Of a stretch of 64,000 nucleotides of DNA, positions 28,629-42,893 are shown piece by piece (position 1 is the stretch's first letter; each line of letters starts with the position of its first letter). Under the pieces are notes generated by a model. That model had not been told where the DNA came from, ran no database searches, and saw nothing but the letters and a program-made list of their open reading frames with translations. The stretch covers positions 19,365,544-19,429,543 of the forward strand of contig NC_092261.1 of NCBI RefSeq assembly GCF_036320965.1, given 5' to 3'. The position numbers and the translations under genes were made by a program. The DNA is from Panulirus ornatus (taxonomy: Eukaryota > Arthropoda > Malacostraca > Decapoda > Palinuridae).

Positions 28629-28905
28629 GATTGAAATACAGGGAGGGAAGTGTTTCCAATACTTTATCAAAATGAGAATTAATTGCTTCTAGAGGATTTC
28701 GTCTGAGTTTAGAGTATGTTGTACCATGACATAGATAATTAATTTCTGATAAATAATTAACTTTATCCATAATCACAACTATGTTAGCCTTGTCTCCTTT
28801 AGTTATGCCTATTTCATTATCTTTCTTCAAATTGTTGATAGCACTTATGACTCTTTTTGGACAATTTGGAGTAACAGATTTTGACAAATTAGCATACACA
28901 CACCT
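28629..28905 (-). mobile_element. PLE N-terminal RT fragment
   Basis: The minus frame 28899-28624 reads KRVISAINNLKKDNEIGITKGDK, then ANIVVIMDKVNYLSEINYL. This matches the start of PLE RTs (K-DK-N-VVI-D). It sits directly beside the endonuclease end of the old LINE-A copy. Confidence 0.65.
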
Positions 28906-29136
28906 TTACTAATGTTCACTGCATGATTGAGTTGGACCACCTTAATGAAAGCAGGGATTGGACTAGGAACACAAACCCTTCCTTTGTGGTGAACTTTTCC
29001 AATAATCAACTTGACAAGGATTCTTTGTGTGGCCTAGACTATGGGATTTTTTTGTTTGCTCAAACTAAGACATTAACTGTGTTGATATTGCAAGATGCTT
29101 TTGTAATTATTAAAATTACAGTGAACATTTGTACGT

Positions 29137-29545
29137 GTGTAGTGTAGAACGGGAAAAGATGAAAGCAAACAAGTGAGGGGAGTGAGTGAGGAATGGTATG
29201 TATTTAGGGAAGCACTGATAGCATGTGCAAGAGATGCATGTGGCATGCAAAAGGTGGGTGGTGGGCAGATTAGAAAGGTTAGTGACTGGTGGGATGAAGC
29301 AGTATAGTTTTTATTCAAAGAGAAAAAAAAGAGGCGTTTGCACGATACTTATAAGAAAGGGTACAAATGACTTGGAGATGCATAAGTGAAGGCGTCAGGA
29401 GGTCAAAAAGAAGGTGCAAGGGTTGAAAAAGAGAGCAAATGAGAGTTGGGGTGAGAGAGTATCATGAAACTTTAGGGAGAATAAAGAGATCTTCGGAAAG
29501 GGGCAAATAATGTGCGAAAGACAAGATAGCAAATTGGAACATGGG
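29137..29545 (+). mobile_element. Old LINE-A-like linker fragment
   Basis: It matches the charged linker between nuclease and RT (EEWYVFREALIACARDACGM-like, then SESWGERVS-like), with frameshifts. It ends exactly where the inverted PLE termini begin. Confidence 0.7.
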
Positions 29546-29775
29546 TGAGTCCACGGGGAAAATGAAACACGAAAAGTTCCCAAGTGCACTTTCGTGTAAT
29601 AATCACATCATCATGGGAGACACAAGAGAGAAATATAACAGTCAGTTGACATACATCGAAGAGACGAAGCTGATGATGTGATTATTACACGAAAGTGCAC
29701 TTGGGAACTTTTCGTGTTTCATTTTCCCCATGGACTCATAGGAATATCTTGATCACGCGCAAAATTGTGATCCTT

Positions 29776-29780
<5 letters not shown>
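29546..29780. mobile_element. Two PLE termini in inverted orientation
   Basis: The left half (29546-29671) is the PLE terminal region on the minus strand. The right half (29672-29780) is the terminal region on the plus strand, through TTGTGATCCTTTCCAATATA into (TA)n. They meet at GACGAAGCTGATGATGTG. No coding sequence lies between them. Confidence 0.78.

Positions 29781-29860
<80 letters not shown>
29781..29860. repeat. (TA)n between PLE end and LINE-A
   Basis: About 40 units. Confidence 0.96.
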
Positions 29861-29863
<3 letters not shown>

Positions 29864-32490
29864 AAATGGTGAAGAGCTTGTAGATTTATGTGCTGAAAAA
29901 GGACTGATGATGGGAATACCTGGTTTAAAAAGCGAGATATACATAAGTATACTTATGTAAGTAGGAGAGATGGCCAGAGAGCGTTATTGGATTACATGTT
30001 AATTGACAGGCGCGCGAAAGAGAGACTTTTGGATGTTAATGTGCTGAGAGGTGCAACTGGAGGGATGTCTGATCATTATCTTGTGGAGGCTAAGGTGAAG
30101 ATTTGTATAGGTTTTCAGAAAAAAAGAGTGAATGTTGGGGTGAAGAGGGTGGTGAGAGTAAGTGAGCTTGGGAAGGAGACGTGTGTGAGGAAGTACCAGG
30201 AGAGACTGAGTACAGAATGGAAAAAGGTGAGAACAATGGAAGTAAGGGGAGTGGGGGAGGAATGGGATGTATTTAGGGAATCAGTGATGGATTGCGCAAA
30301 AGATGCTTGTGGCATGAGAAGAGTGGGAGGTGGGTTGATTAGAAAGGGTAGTGAGTGGTGGGATGAAGAAGTAAGAGTATTAGTGAAAGAGAAGAGAGAG
30401 GCATTTGGACGATTTTCGCAGGGAAAAAATGCAGTTGAGTGGGAGACGTATAAAAGAAAGAGACAGGAGGTCAAGAGAAAGGTGCAAGAGGTGAAAAAAA
30501 GGGCAAATGAGAGTTGGGGTGAGAGAGTATCATTAAATTTTAGGGAGAATAAAAAGATGTTCTGGAAGGAGGTAAATAAAGTGCGTAAGACAAGGGAGCA
30601 AATGGGAACTTCAGTGAAGGGCGCAAATGGGGAGATGATAACAAGTAGTGGTGATGTGAGAAGGAGATGGAGTGAGTATTTTGAAGGTTTGTTGAATGTG
30701 TTTGATGATAGAGTGGCAGATATAGGGTGTTTTGGTCGAGGTGGTGTGCAAAGTGAGAGGGTTAGGGAAAATGATTTGGTAAACAGAGAAGAGGTAGTAA
30801 AAGCTTTGCGGAAGATGAAAGCCGGCAAGGCAGCAGGTTTGGATGGTATTGCAGTGGAATTTATTAAAAAAGGGGGTGACTGTATTGTTGACTGGTTGGT
30901 AAGGTTATTTAATGTATGTATGACTCACGGTGAGGTGCCTGAGGATTGGCGGAATGCGTGCATAGTGCCATTGTACAAAGGCAAAGGGGATAAGAGTGAG
31001 TGCTCAAATTACAGAGGTATAAGTTTGTTGAGTATTCCTGGTAAATTATATGGGAGGGTATTGATTGAGAGGGTGAAGGCATGTACAGAGCATAAGATTG
31101 GGGAAGAGCAGTGTGGTTTCAGAAGTGGTAGAGGATGTGTGGATCAGGTGTTTGCTTTGAAGAATGTATGCGAGAAATACTTAGAAAAGCAAATGGATTT
31201 GTATGTAGCATTTATGGATCTGGAGAAGGCATATGATAGAGTTGATAGAGATGCTCTGTGGAAGGTATTATGAATATATGGTGTGGGAGGAAAGTTGTTA
31301 GAAGCAGTGAAAAGTTTTTATCGAGGATGTAAGGCATGTGTACGTGTAGGAAGAGAGGAAAGTGATTGGTTCTCAGTGAATGTAGGTTTGCGGCAGGGGT
31401 GTGTGATGTCTCCATGGTTGTTTAATTTGTTTATGGATGGGGTTGTTCGGGAGGTAAATGCAAGAGTTTTGGAAAGAGGGGCAAGTATGAAGTCTGTTGG
31501 GGATGAGAGAGCTTGGGAAGTGAGTCAGTTGTTGTTCGCTGATGATACAGCGCTGGTGGCTGATTCATGTGAGAAACTGCAGAAGCTGGTGACTGAGTTT
31601 GGTAAAGTGTGTGAAAGAAGAAAGTTAAGAGTAAATGTGAATAAGAGCAAGGTTATTAGGTACAGTAGGGTTGAGGGTCAAGTCAATTGGGAGGTGAGTT
31701 TGAATGGAGAAAAACTGGAGGAAGTGAAGTGTTTTAGATATCTGGGAGTGGATCTGGCAGCGGATGGAACCATGGAAGCGGAAGTGGATCATAGGGTGGG
31801 GGAGGGGGCGAAAATTCTGGGAGTCTTGAAGAATGTGTGGAAGTCGAGAACATTATCTCGGAAAGCAAAAATGGGTATGTTTGAAGGAATAGTGGTTCCA
31901 ACAATGTTGTATGGTTGCGAGGCGTGGGCTATGGATAGAGTTGTGCGCAGGAGGATGGACGTGCTGGAAATGAGATGTTTGAGGATAATGTGTGGTGTGA
32001 GGTGGTTTGATCGAGTAAGTAACGTAAGGGTAAGAGAGATGTGTGGAAATAAAAAGAGCGTGGTTGAGAGAGCAGAAGAGGGTGTTTTGAAATGGTTTGG
32101 GCACATGGAGAGAATGAGTGAGGAAAGATTGACCAAGAGGATATATGTGTCGGAGGTGGAGGGAACGAGGAGAAGAGGGAGACCAAATTGGAGGTGGAAA
32201 AATGGAGTGAAAAAGATTTTGTGTGATCGGGGCCTGAACATGCAGGAGGGTGAAAGGAGGGCAAGGAATAGAGTGAATTGGAGCGATGTGGTATACCGGG
32301 GTTGACGTGCTGTCAGTGGATTGAATCAGGGCATGTGAAGCGTCTGGGGTAAACCATGGAAAGCTGTGTAGGTATGTATATTTGTGTGTGTGGACGTATG
32401 TATATACATGTGTATGGGGGTGGGTTGGGCCATTTTCTTTCGTCTGTTTCCTTGCGCTACCTCGCAAACGCGGGAGACAGCGACAAAGCA

Positions 32491-32507
<17 letters not shown>
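29861..32507 (+). mobile_element. LINE-A copy, longest RT-containing copy (5' truncated)
   Basis: Reference copy for the LINE-A family (APE-type non-LTR retrotransposon, RTE-like by overall look; clade not certain). It starts inside the endonuclease after a (TA)n tract. The domain end is visible as LLDVNVLRG then SDHYL, whose SDH is the conserved catalytic/structural triad of APE endonucleases. A charged linker follows, then RT blocks: [59 protein letters not shown] and LLFADDTALVADS (catalytic FADD). The C-terminal part reads YGCEAWAMDR and VLKWFGHMERMSEERL. The frame runs 29987-31273, is cut by TGA (AGA to TGA) at 31271-31273, and resumes to the true stop at 32305. The 3' UTR is the short version and ends in poly(A) then (TA)n. 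The region before 29987 is frameshifted. Not autonomous. Confidence 0.9.
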
Positions 32508-32553
<46 letters not shown>

Positions 32554-32572
32554 TATTTATATATTTATTATA
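32508..32572. repeat. (TA)n-rich junction of tandem LINE-A copies
   Basis: (TA)n, then ATTTATTTATATATTTATTA, leading into CTCAAATTACAG. Confidence 0.93.
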
Positions 32573-34068
32573 CTCAAATTACAGAGGTATAAGTTTGTGG
32601 AGTATTCCTGGTAAATTATATGGGAGGGTATTGATTGAGAGGGTGAAGGCATGTACAGAGCATCAGATTGGGGAAGAGCAGTGTGGTTTCAGAAGTGGTA
32701 GAGGATGTGTGGATCAGGTGTTTGCTTTGAAGAATGTATGTGAGAAATACTTAGAAAAGCAAATGGATTTGTATGTAGCATTTATGGATCTGGAGAAGGC
32801 ATATGATAGAGTTGATAGAGATGCTCTGTGGAAGGTATTATGAATATATGGTGTGGGAGGAAAGTTGTTAGAAGCAGTGAAAAGTTTTTATCGAGGATGT
32901 AAGGCATGTGTACGTGTAGGAAGAGAGGAAAGTGATTGGTTCTCAGTGAATGTAGGTTTGCGGCAGGGGTGTGTGATGTCTCCATGGTTGTTTAATTTGT
33001 TTATGGATGGGGTTGTTCGGGAGGTAAATGCAAGAGTTTTGGAAAGAGGGGCAAGTATGAAGTCTGTTGGGGATGAGAGAGCTTGGGAAGTGAGTCAGTT
33101 GTTGTTCGCTGATGATACAGCGCTGGTGGCTGATTCATGTGAGAAACTGCAGAAGCTGGTGACTGAGTTTGGTAAAGTGTGTGAAAGAAGAAAGTTAAGA
33201 GTAAATGTGAATAAGAGCAAGGTTATTAGGTACAGTAGGGTTGAGGGTCAAGTCAATTGGGAGGTGAGTTTGAATGGAGAAAAACTGGAGGAAGTGAAGT
33301 GTTTTAGATATCTGGGAGTGGATCTGGCAGCGGATGGAACCATGGAAGCGGAAGTGGATCATAGGGTGGGGGAGGGGGCGAAAATTCTTGGGGCCTTGAA
33401 GAATGTGTGGAAGTCGAGAACATTATCTCGGAAAGCAAAAATGGCTATGTTTGAAGGAATAGTGGTTCCAACAATGTTGTATGGTTGCGAGGCGTGGGCT
33501 ATGGATAGAGTTGTGCGTAGGAGGATGGATGTGCTGGAAATGAAATGTTTGAGGACAATGTGTGGTGTGAGGTGGTTTGATCGAGTGAGTAACGTAAGGG
33601 GAAGAGAGATGTGTGGAAATAAAAAGAGCGTGGTTGAGAGAGCAGAAGAGGGTGTTTTGAAGTGGTTTGGGCACATGGAGAGAATGAGTGAGGAAAGATT
33701 GACCAAGAGGATATATGTGTCGGAGGTGGAGGGAACGAGGAGAAGAGGGAGACCAAATTGGAGGTGGAAAGATGGAGTGAAAAAGATTTTGTGTGATCGG
33801 GGCCTGAGCATGCAGGAGGGTGAAAGGAGTTCAAGGAATAGAGTGAATTGGAGCGATGTGGTATACCGGGGTTGACGTGCTGTCAGTGGATTGAATCAAG
33901 GCATGTGAAGCGTCTGAGGTAAACCATGGAAAGCTGTGTAGGTATGTATATTTGCGTGTGTGGACGTATGTATATACATGTGTATGGGGGGGGGGGTTGG
34001 GCCATTTCTTTCGTCTGTTTCCTTGCGTTACCTCGCAAACGCGGGAGACAGCGACAAAGTATAATAAT

Positions 34069-34071
<3 letters not shown>
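32573..34071 (+). mobile_element. LINE-A copy, tandem duplicate of the preceding copy
   Basis: It begins abruptly at CTCAAATTACAGAGG and matches 31003 onward at a constant offset of 1,570 bp through the coding region. It carries the same premature TGA (32841-32843) and the same stop (33875). Distinct substitutions include a G-to-R change in the NVRGREM region. The 3' UTR is the short version with a G-run, followed by (AAT)n and (TA)n. Confidence 0.88.

Positions 34072-34155
<84 letters not shown>
34072..34155. repeat. (TA)n between LINE-A copies
   Basis: About 42 units after (AAT)4. Confidence 0.96.
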
Positions 34156-34158
<3 letters not shown>

Positions 34159-35536
34159 AGAGGAAAGTGATTGGCTCAGTGAACGTCGGTTTCCGGCAGG
34201 GGTGCGTGATGTCTCCATGGTTGTTTAATTTGTTTATGGATGGTGTTGTTATGGAGGTGAATGCAAGAGTTTTGAAGAGAGGGGCATGTATGCAGTCTGG
34301 TGTGGATGAGAGAGCTTGGGAAGTGAGTCAGATTTTGTTTGCTGATGATACAGCGCTGATGGCTGATTCGGGTGAGAAAGTGAAGAAGCTGCTGACTAAG
34401 TTTGGTAAAGTGTGTGAGAGAAGAAAGCTGAGGGTGAATGTGAATAAGCGCAAGGTTATTATGTGCAGTAGGGTTGAGGGACAGGTCAAATGGGAGGTAA
34501 ATTTGAATGGAGAAAAACTGGAGTAAGTGAAGTATTTTAGATATCTGGGAATGGATTTGGCAGCGGATGGCACCATGGAAGCTGAAGTGAGCTATTTGGT
34601 GGGGAAGGGGGCGAAAGTTCTGGGAGCGTTGAAAAATGTGTGAAAGGCGAGAACATTATCTCGAAAAGCAAAAATGAGTATGAGTTTGAAGGAATAGTGG
34701 TTCCGATAATGTTATATGGATGCGAGGCGTGGGTTATAGATAGAGCTGTACGGAGGAGGGTGGATGTGCTGGAAATGAGATGTTTAAAGACAGTATGTGG
34801 TGTGAGGTGGTGTGATCTAGTAAGTAATGAAAGGGTAAGAGAGATGTGTGGTAATAAAATGAGTGTGGTTGAGAGAGCAGAGGAGGGTGTTTTAAAATGG
34901 TTTGGTCACATGGAGAGAATGAGTGAGGTAAGATTGACCAAGAGGATATATGTGTCAGAGGTGGAGGGAACGAGGAGAGGTGGGAGACCAAATTGGAGGT
35001 GGAAGGATGGAGTGAAAAAGATTTTGAGTGATCGGGGCCTGAACTTGCAGGAGGGTGAAAAGCGGGCAAGGAATAGAGTGAATTGGAACGATGTGATATA
35101 CCTGGGTCGACGTGCTTTCAGTGGATTGAACCAGGGCATGTGAAGCGTCTGGGGTATACCATGGAAAGTTCTGTGGGGCCTGGACGTGGAAAGGGAGCTG
35201 TGCATTATACATGACAGCTAGAAAATGTGTTGTCTTTTCCTAGTGCTACCTCGTGCACATGCGGGGGGAGGGGGTTGTCATTTCATGTGTGGCGGGGTGG
35301 CGACGAGAATGAATAAGGGCAGACAGTATGAATTATGTACATATGTATATATGTATATGTCTATTTGTGTATATATATGTATCCGTTGAGATGTATAGGT
35401 ATGTATATGTGCGTGTGTGGACGTGTATATATATACATGTGTATGTCAGTGGGTTGGGCCATCCTTTCGTCTGTATCCTTGCGCTACCTCGCTAACGCGT
35501 GAGACAGTGACAAAGGATAATAAAGAAAAAAAAAAA

Positions 35537-35539
<3 letters not shown>
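34156..35539 (+). mobile_element. LINE-A copy, diverged subfamily with long 3' UTR
   Basis: It starts after (TA)n at the REESDW region of the RT. FADDTALMADS is intact. GAG is mutated to TAA at 34524-34526, TGG to TGA follows near 34642, and a frameshift lies near 34685. The C-terminal frame is readable at 34640-35143. The 3' UTR retains about 250 bp missing from the short-UTR copies and ends in an A-rich tail and (TA)n. Confidence 0.85.
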
Positions 35540-35587
<48 letters not shown>

Positions 35588-35599
35588 TAATAATATATA
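35540..35599. repeat. (TA)n after LINE-A tail
   Basis: TA units with an AATAAATAAT interruption. Confidence 0.93.
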
Positions 35600-35998
35600 T
35601 ATATCACATACAAACCTCCAACAGACAGGATCGAACCTGGGACCCCTTGTGCAAGAGGCAGGCATGCTAACGTTACGCTAGGCTAAGGGACTGTATAATA
35701 GGAAACAACTATTCGAAATACTAAGTACTCGAATACCCTTCGTCTCACAATGGTGAGCAACGGGGTCTATCGGTTGTTTCCGAACAGAACACATGGCCAG
35801 CTGATAGCGTTTTACCGAACCTAACTGTACAACGCGGAGTTATATGAATACGAATAAAGTGTATATGAACGCGCAGCTTCATAGAACATACAAACCTCCA
35901 ACAGACAGGATCGAACCTGGGACCCATTGTGCAAGAGGCAGGCATGCTAACCGCTAGGCTAAGGGACTGTATAATAGGAAACAACTATTCGAAATACT
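35600..35998 (-). repeat. Family B array, 1.4 monomers
   Basis: Two tRNA-like units about 278 bp apart: the complement has TAGCCTAGCGGTTAGCATGC and CCCAGGTTCGATCCTGTC. The linker shares TCGAATACCCTTCGTCTCAC with the array at 7.4-8.1 kb. The left unit has an 8-bp change at its A box. The LINE-A copy at 35999 interrupts the array. Confidence 0.65.
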
Positions 35999-38737
<2,739 letters not shown>

Positions 38738-38747
38738 TATATATATT

Positions 38748-38981
38748 ATCCCTGGGGATAGGGGAGAAAGAATACTTCCCACGTATTCCCTGCGTGTCGT
38801 AGAAGGCGACTAAAAGGGAAGGGAGCGGGGGGCTGGAAACCCTCCTCTCTTTTTTTTTTTTTGTTTTTTCCCAAAGAAGGAAAAGAGATGGGGGCCAGAT
38901 GAGGATATTCCCTCAAAGGCCCAGTCCTCTGTTCTTAACGCTACCTCGCTAACGCGGGAAATGGCGAAAAGTATGAAAGAA

Positions 38982-38983
<2 letters not shown>
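38748..38983 (+). mobile_element. SINE-T copy 3
   Basis: Full-length by comparison with copies 1 and 4, with a shortened T-run. It lies immediately after the diverged LINE-A copy tail and ends in (TA)n. Confidence 0.78.

Positions 38984-39076
<93 letters not shown>
38984..39076. repeat. (TA)n between SINE-T copies 3 and 4
   Basis: About 45 units. Confidence 0.96.
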
Positions 39077-39078
<2 letters not shown>

Positions 39079-39310
39079 CCCTGGGGATAGGGGATTAAGA
39101 ATACTTCCCACGTATTCCCTGCGTGTCGTAGAAGGCGACTAAAAGGGGAGGGAGCGGGGGGCTGGAAATCCTCCCCTCTCATTTTTTTTTTTTTTTTTTT
39201 TAATTTTCCAAAAGAAGGAACAGAGGGGGCCAGGTGAGGATATTCCAAAAAAGGCCCAGTCCTCTGTTCTTAACGCTACCTCGCTATCGCGGGAAATAGC
39301 GAATAGTATG

Positions 39311-39327
<17 letters not shown>
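39077..39327 (+). mobile_element. SINE-T copy 4
   Basis: Full-length, nearly identical to copy 1. It carries the rare variant TATTCCAAAAAAGGCCCAG, also present as its complement in the neighbouring minus copy. It ends in about 17 A residues and (TA)n. Confidence 0.8.

Positions 39328-39386
<59 letters not shown>
39328..39386. repeat. (TA)n between opposed SINE-T tails
   Basis: About 29 units. Confidence 0.96.
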
Positions 39387-39388
<2 letters not shown>

Positions 39389-39622
39389 TTTTTTTTTAAA
39401 CTATTAGGCATTTCCCGCGTTAGCGAGGTAGTGTTAAGAACAGAGGACTGGGCCTTTTTTGGAATAACCTCACCTGGCCCCCCTCTGTTCCTTCTTTTCG
39501 AAAATTGAAAAAAAAAAGAGAGGTGAGGATTTCCAGCCCCCCGCTCCCTCCCCTTTTAGTCGCCTTCTACGACACGCAGGGAATACGTATGAAGTATTCT
39601 TAATACCCTATCCCCAGGGATA
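39387..39622 (-). mobile_element. SINE-T copy 5, inverted relative to copy 4
   Basis: Full-length on the minus strand. Its tail faces copy 4 across a 59-bp (TA)n, and it shares the GGCCTTTTTTGGAATA variant with that copy, so the pair may derive from one source. Confidence 0.8.
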
Positions 39623-39636
39623 ATATATATATATAT

Positions 39637-41190
39637 AGGTGCCTGAGGATTGGCGGAATGCGTGCATAGTGCCATTGTACAAAGGCAAAGGGGATAAGAG
39701 TGAGTGCTCAAATTACAGAGGTATAAGTTTGTTGAGTATTCCTGGTAAATTATATGGGAGGATATTGTTTGAGAGGGTGAAGGCATGTACAGAGCATCAG
39801 ATTGGGGAAGAGCAGTGTGGTTTCAGAAGTGGTAGAGGATGTTTGGATCAGGTGTTTGCTTTGAAGAATGTATGTGAGAAATACTTAGAAAAGCAAATGG
39901 ATTTGTATGTAGCATTCATGGATCTGGAGAAGGCATATGATAGAGTTCATAGAGATGCTCTGTGGAAGTATTAAGAATATATGGTGTGGGAGGCAAGTTG
40001 TTAGAAGCAGTGAAAAGTTTTTATCGAGGATGTAAGGCATGTGTACGTGTAGGAAGAGAGGAAAGTGATTGGTTCTCATTGAATGTAGGTTTGCGGCAGG
40101 GGTGTGTGATGTCTCCATGGTTGTTTAATTTGTTTATGGATGGGGTTGTTAGGGAGGTGAATGCAAGAGTTTTGGAAAGAGGGGCAAGTATGAAGTCTGT
40201 TGGGGATGAGAGAGCTTGGGAAGTGAGTCAGTTGTTGTTCGCTGATGATACAGCGCTGGTGGCTGATTCATATGAGAAACTGCAGAAGCTGGTGACTGAG
40301 TTTGGTAAAGTGTGTGAAAGAAGAAAGTTAAGAGTAAATGTGAATAAGAGCAAGGTTATTAGGTACAGTAGGGTTGAGGGTCAAGTCAATTGGGAGGTGA
40401 GTTTGAATGGAGAAAAACTGGAGGAAGTGAAGTGTTTTAGATATCTGGGAGTGGATCTGGCAGCGGATGGAACCATGGAAGCGGAAGTGGATCATAGGGT
40501 GGGGGAGGGGGCGAAAATGCTGGGAGCCTTGAAGAATGTGTGGAAGTCGAGAACATTATCTCGGAAAGCAAAAATGGGTATGTTTGAAGGAATAGTGGTT
40601 CCAACAATGTTGTATGGGTGCGAGGCGTGGGCTATGGATAGAGTTGTGCGCAGGAGGATGGATGTGCTGGAAATGAGATGTTTGAGGACAATGTGTGGTG
40701 TGAGGTGGTTTGATCGAGTAAGTAACGTAAGGGTAAGAGAGATGTGTGGAAATAAAAAGAGCGTGGTTGAGAGAGCAGAAGAGGGTGTTTTGAAATGGTT
40801 TGGGCACATGGAGAGAATGAGTGAGGAAAGATTGACCAAGAGGATATATGTGTCGGAGGTGGAGGGAACGAGGAGAAGAGGGAGACCAAATTGGAGGTGG
40901 AAAGATGGAGTGAAAAAGATTTTGTGTGATCGGGGCCTGAACATGCAGGAGGGTGAAAGGAGAGCAAGGAATAGAGTGGATTGGAGCGATGTGGTATACC
41001 GGGGTTGACGTGCTGTCAGTGGATTGAATCAAGGCATGTGAATCGTCTGTGTTAAACCATGGAAAGCTGTGTAGGTATGTATATTTGCGTGTGTGGACGT
41101 ATGTATATACATGTGTATGGGGGTGGGTTGGGCCATTTCTTTCGTCTGTTTCCTTGCGCTACCTCGCAAACGCGGGAGACAGCGATAAAG

Positions 41191-41218
<28 letters not shown>
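39637..41218 (+). mobile_element. LINE-A copy, left arm of a tail-to-tail palindrome
   Basis: It starts at GTGCCTGAGGATTGG in the RT after a short (TA)n. The frame 39639-39974 is broken by loss of one G near 39968, then runs open from 39962 to the normal stop at 41008 with FADD and the whole C-terminal region. The short 3' UTR ends in about 30 A residues. Apart from the single-base deletion the retained part is intact, which suggests a recent insertion. Confidence 0.88.

Positions 41219-41283
<65 letters not shown>
41219..41283. repeat. (TA)n at centre of tail-to-tail LINE-A palindrome
   Basis: About 32 units, with a poly(A) run on its left. Confidence 0.96.
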
Positions 41284-41287
<4 letters not shown>

Positions 41288-42893
41288 GCTTTGTCGCTGT
41301 CTCCCGCGTTTGCGAGGTAGCGCAAGGAAACAGACGAAAGAAATGGCCCAACCCACCCCCATACACATGTATATACATACACGTCCACACACGCAAATAT
41401 ACATACCTACACAGCTTTCCATGGTTTACCCCAGACGCTTCACATGCCCTGATTCAATCCACTGACAGCACGTCAACCCCGGTATACCACATCGATCCAA
41501 TTCACTCTATTCCTTGCCCGCCTGTCACCCTCCTGCATGTTCAGGCCCCGATCACTCAAAATCTTTTTCACTCCATCTTTCCAACTCCAATTTGGTCTCA
41601 CACTTCTCCTCGTTCCCTCCACCTCCGATACATATATCCTCTTGGTCAATCTTTCCTCACTCATTCTCTCCATGTGCCCAAACCATTTCAAAACACCCTC
41701 TTCTGCTCTCTCAACCACGCTCTTTTTATTTCCACACATCTCTCTTACCCTTACATTACTTACTCGATCAAACCACCTCACACCACACATTGTCCTCAAA
41801 CATCTCATTTCCAGCACATCCACCCTCCTGCGCACAACTCTATCCATAGCCCACGCCTCGCAACCATACAACATTGTTGGAACCACTATTCCTTCAAACA
41901 TACCCATTTTTGCTTTCGGAGATAATGTTCTCGACTTCCACACATTCTTCAAGGCTCCCAGAATTTTCGCCCCCTCCCCCACCCTATGATTCACCTCCGC
42001 TTCCATGGTTCCATCCGCTGCCAAATCCACTCCCAGATATCTAAAACACTTCACTTCCTCCAGTTTTCTCCATTCAAGCTTACCTCCCAATTGACTTGAC
42101 CCTCAACCCTACTGTACCTAATAACCTTGCTCTTATTAACATTTACTCTCAACTTTCTTCTTTCACACATTTTACCAAACTCAGTCACCAGCTTCTGCAG
42201 TTTCTCACATGAATCAGCCACCAAATCTGTATCATCACCGAACAACTGACTCACTTCCCAAGCTCTCTCATCCACAACAGACTGCATACTTGCCCCTCTT
42301 TCCAAAACTTTTGCATTCACCTCCCTAACAACCCCATCCATAAACAAATTAAACAAACATGCAGACATCACACACCCCTGCCGCAAACCTACATTCACTG
42401 AGAACCAATCACTTTCCTCTCTTCCTACACGTAAACATGCCTTACATCCTCGATAAAAACTTTTCACTGCTTCTAACAACTTGCCTCCAACTCCATATAT
42501 TCTTGATACCTTCCACAGAGCATCTCTATCAACTCTATCATATGCCTTCTCCAGATCTATAAATACTACAAACAAATCCATTTGCTTTTCTAAGTATTCT
42601 CACATACATTCTTCAAAGCAAACACCTGATCCACACACCCTCTGCCACTTCTGAAACCACACTGCTCTTCCCCAATCTGATGCTGTGTACATGCCTTCAC
42701 CCTCTCAATCAATACCCTCCCATATAATCTCCCAGGAATACTCAACAAACTTATACATCTGTAATTTGAGCACTCACTCTTATCCCCTTTGCCTTTGTAC
42801 AATGGCACTATGCAAGCATTCCGCCAATCCTCAGGCACCTCACCATGAGTCATACATACATTGAATAACCTTACCAACCAGTCAACAATACAG
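41284..42893 (-). mobile_element. LINE-A copy, right arm of the tail-to-tail palindrome
   Basis: The minus-strand frame runs 42581-42051 (RT), then 42090-41473 (C terminus) after a frameshift at the KLEEV region. The catalytic FADD reads FGDD in LFGDDTDLVADS, a likely inactivating change, and one L codon is missing. The RT upstream part continues to 42893 with a small deletion near 42595. The 3' tail lies at the left end, next to the (TA)n spacer. Confidence 0.87.
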
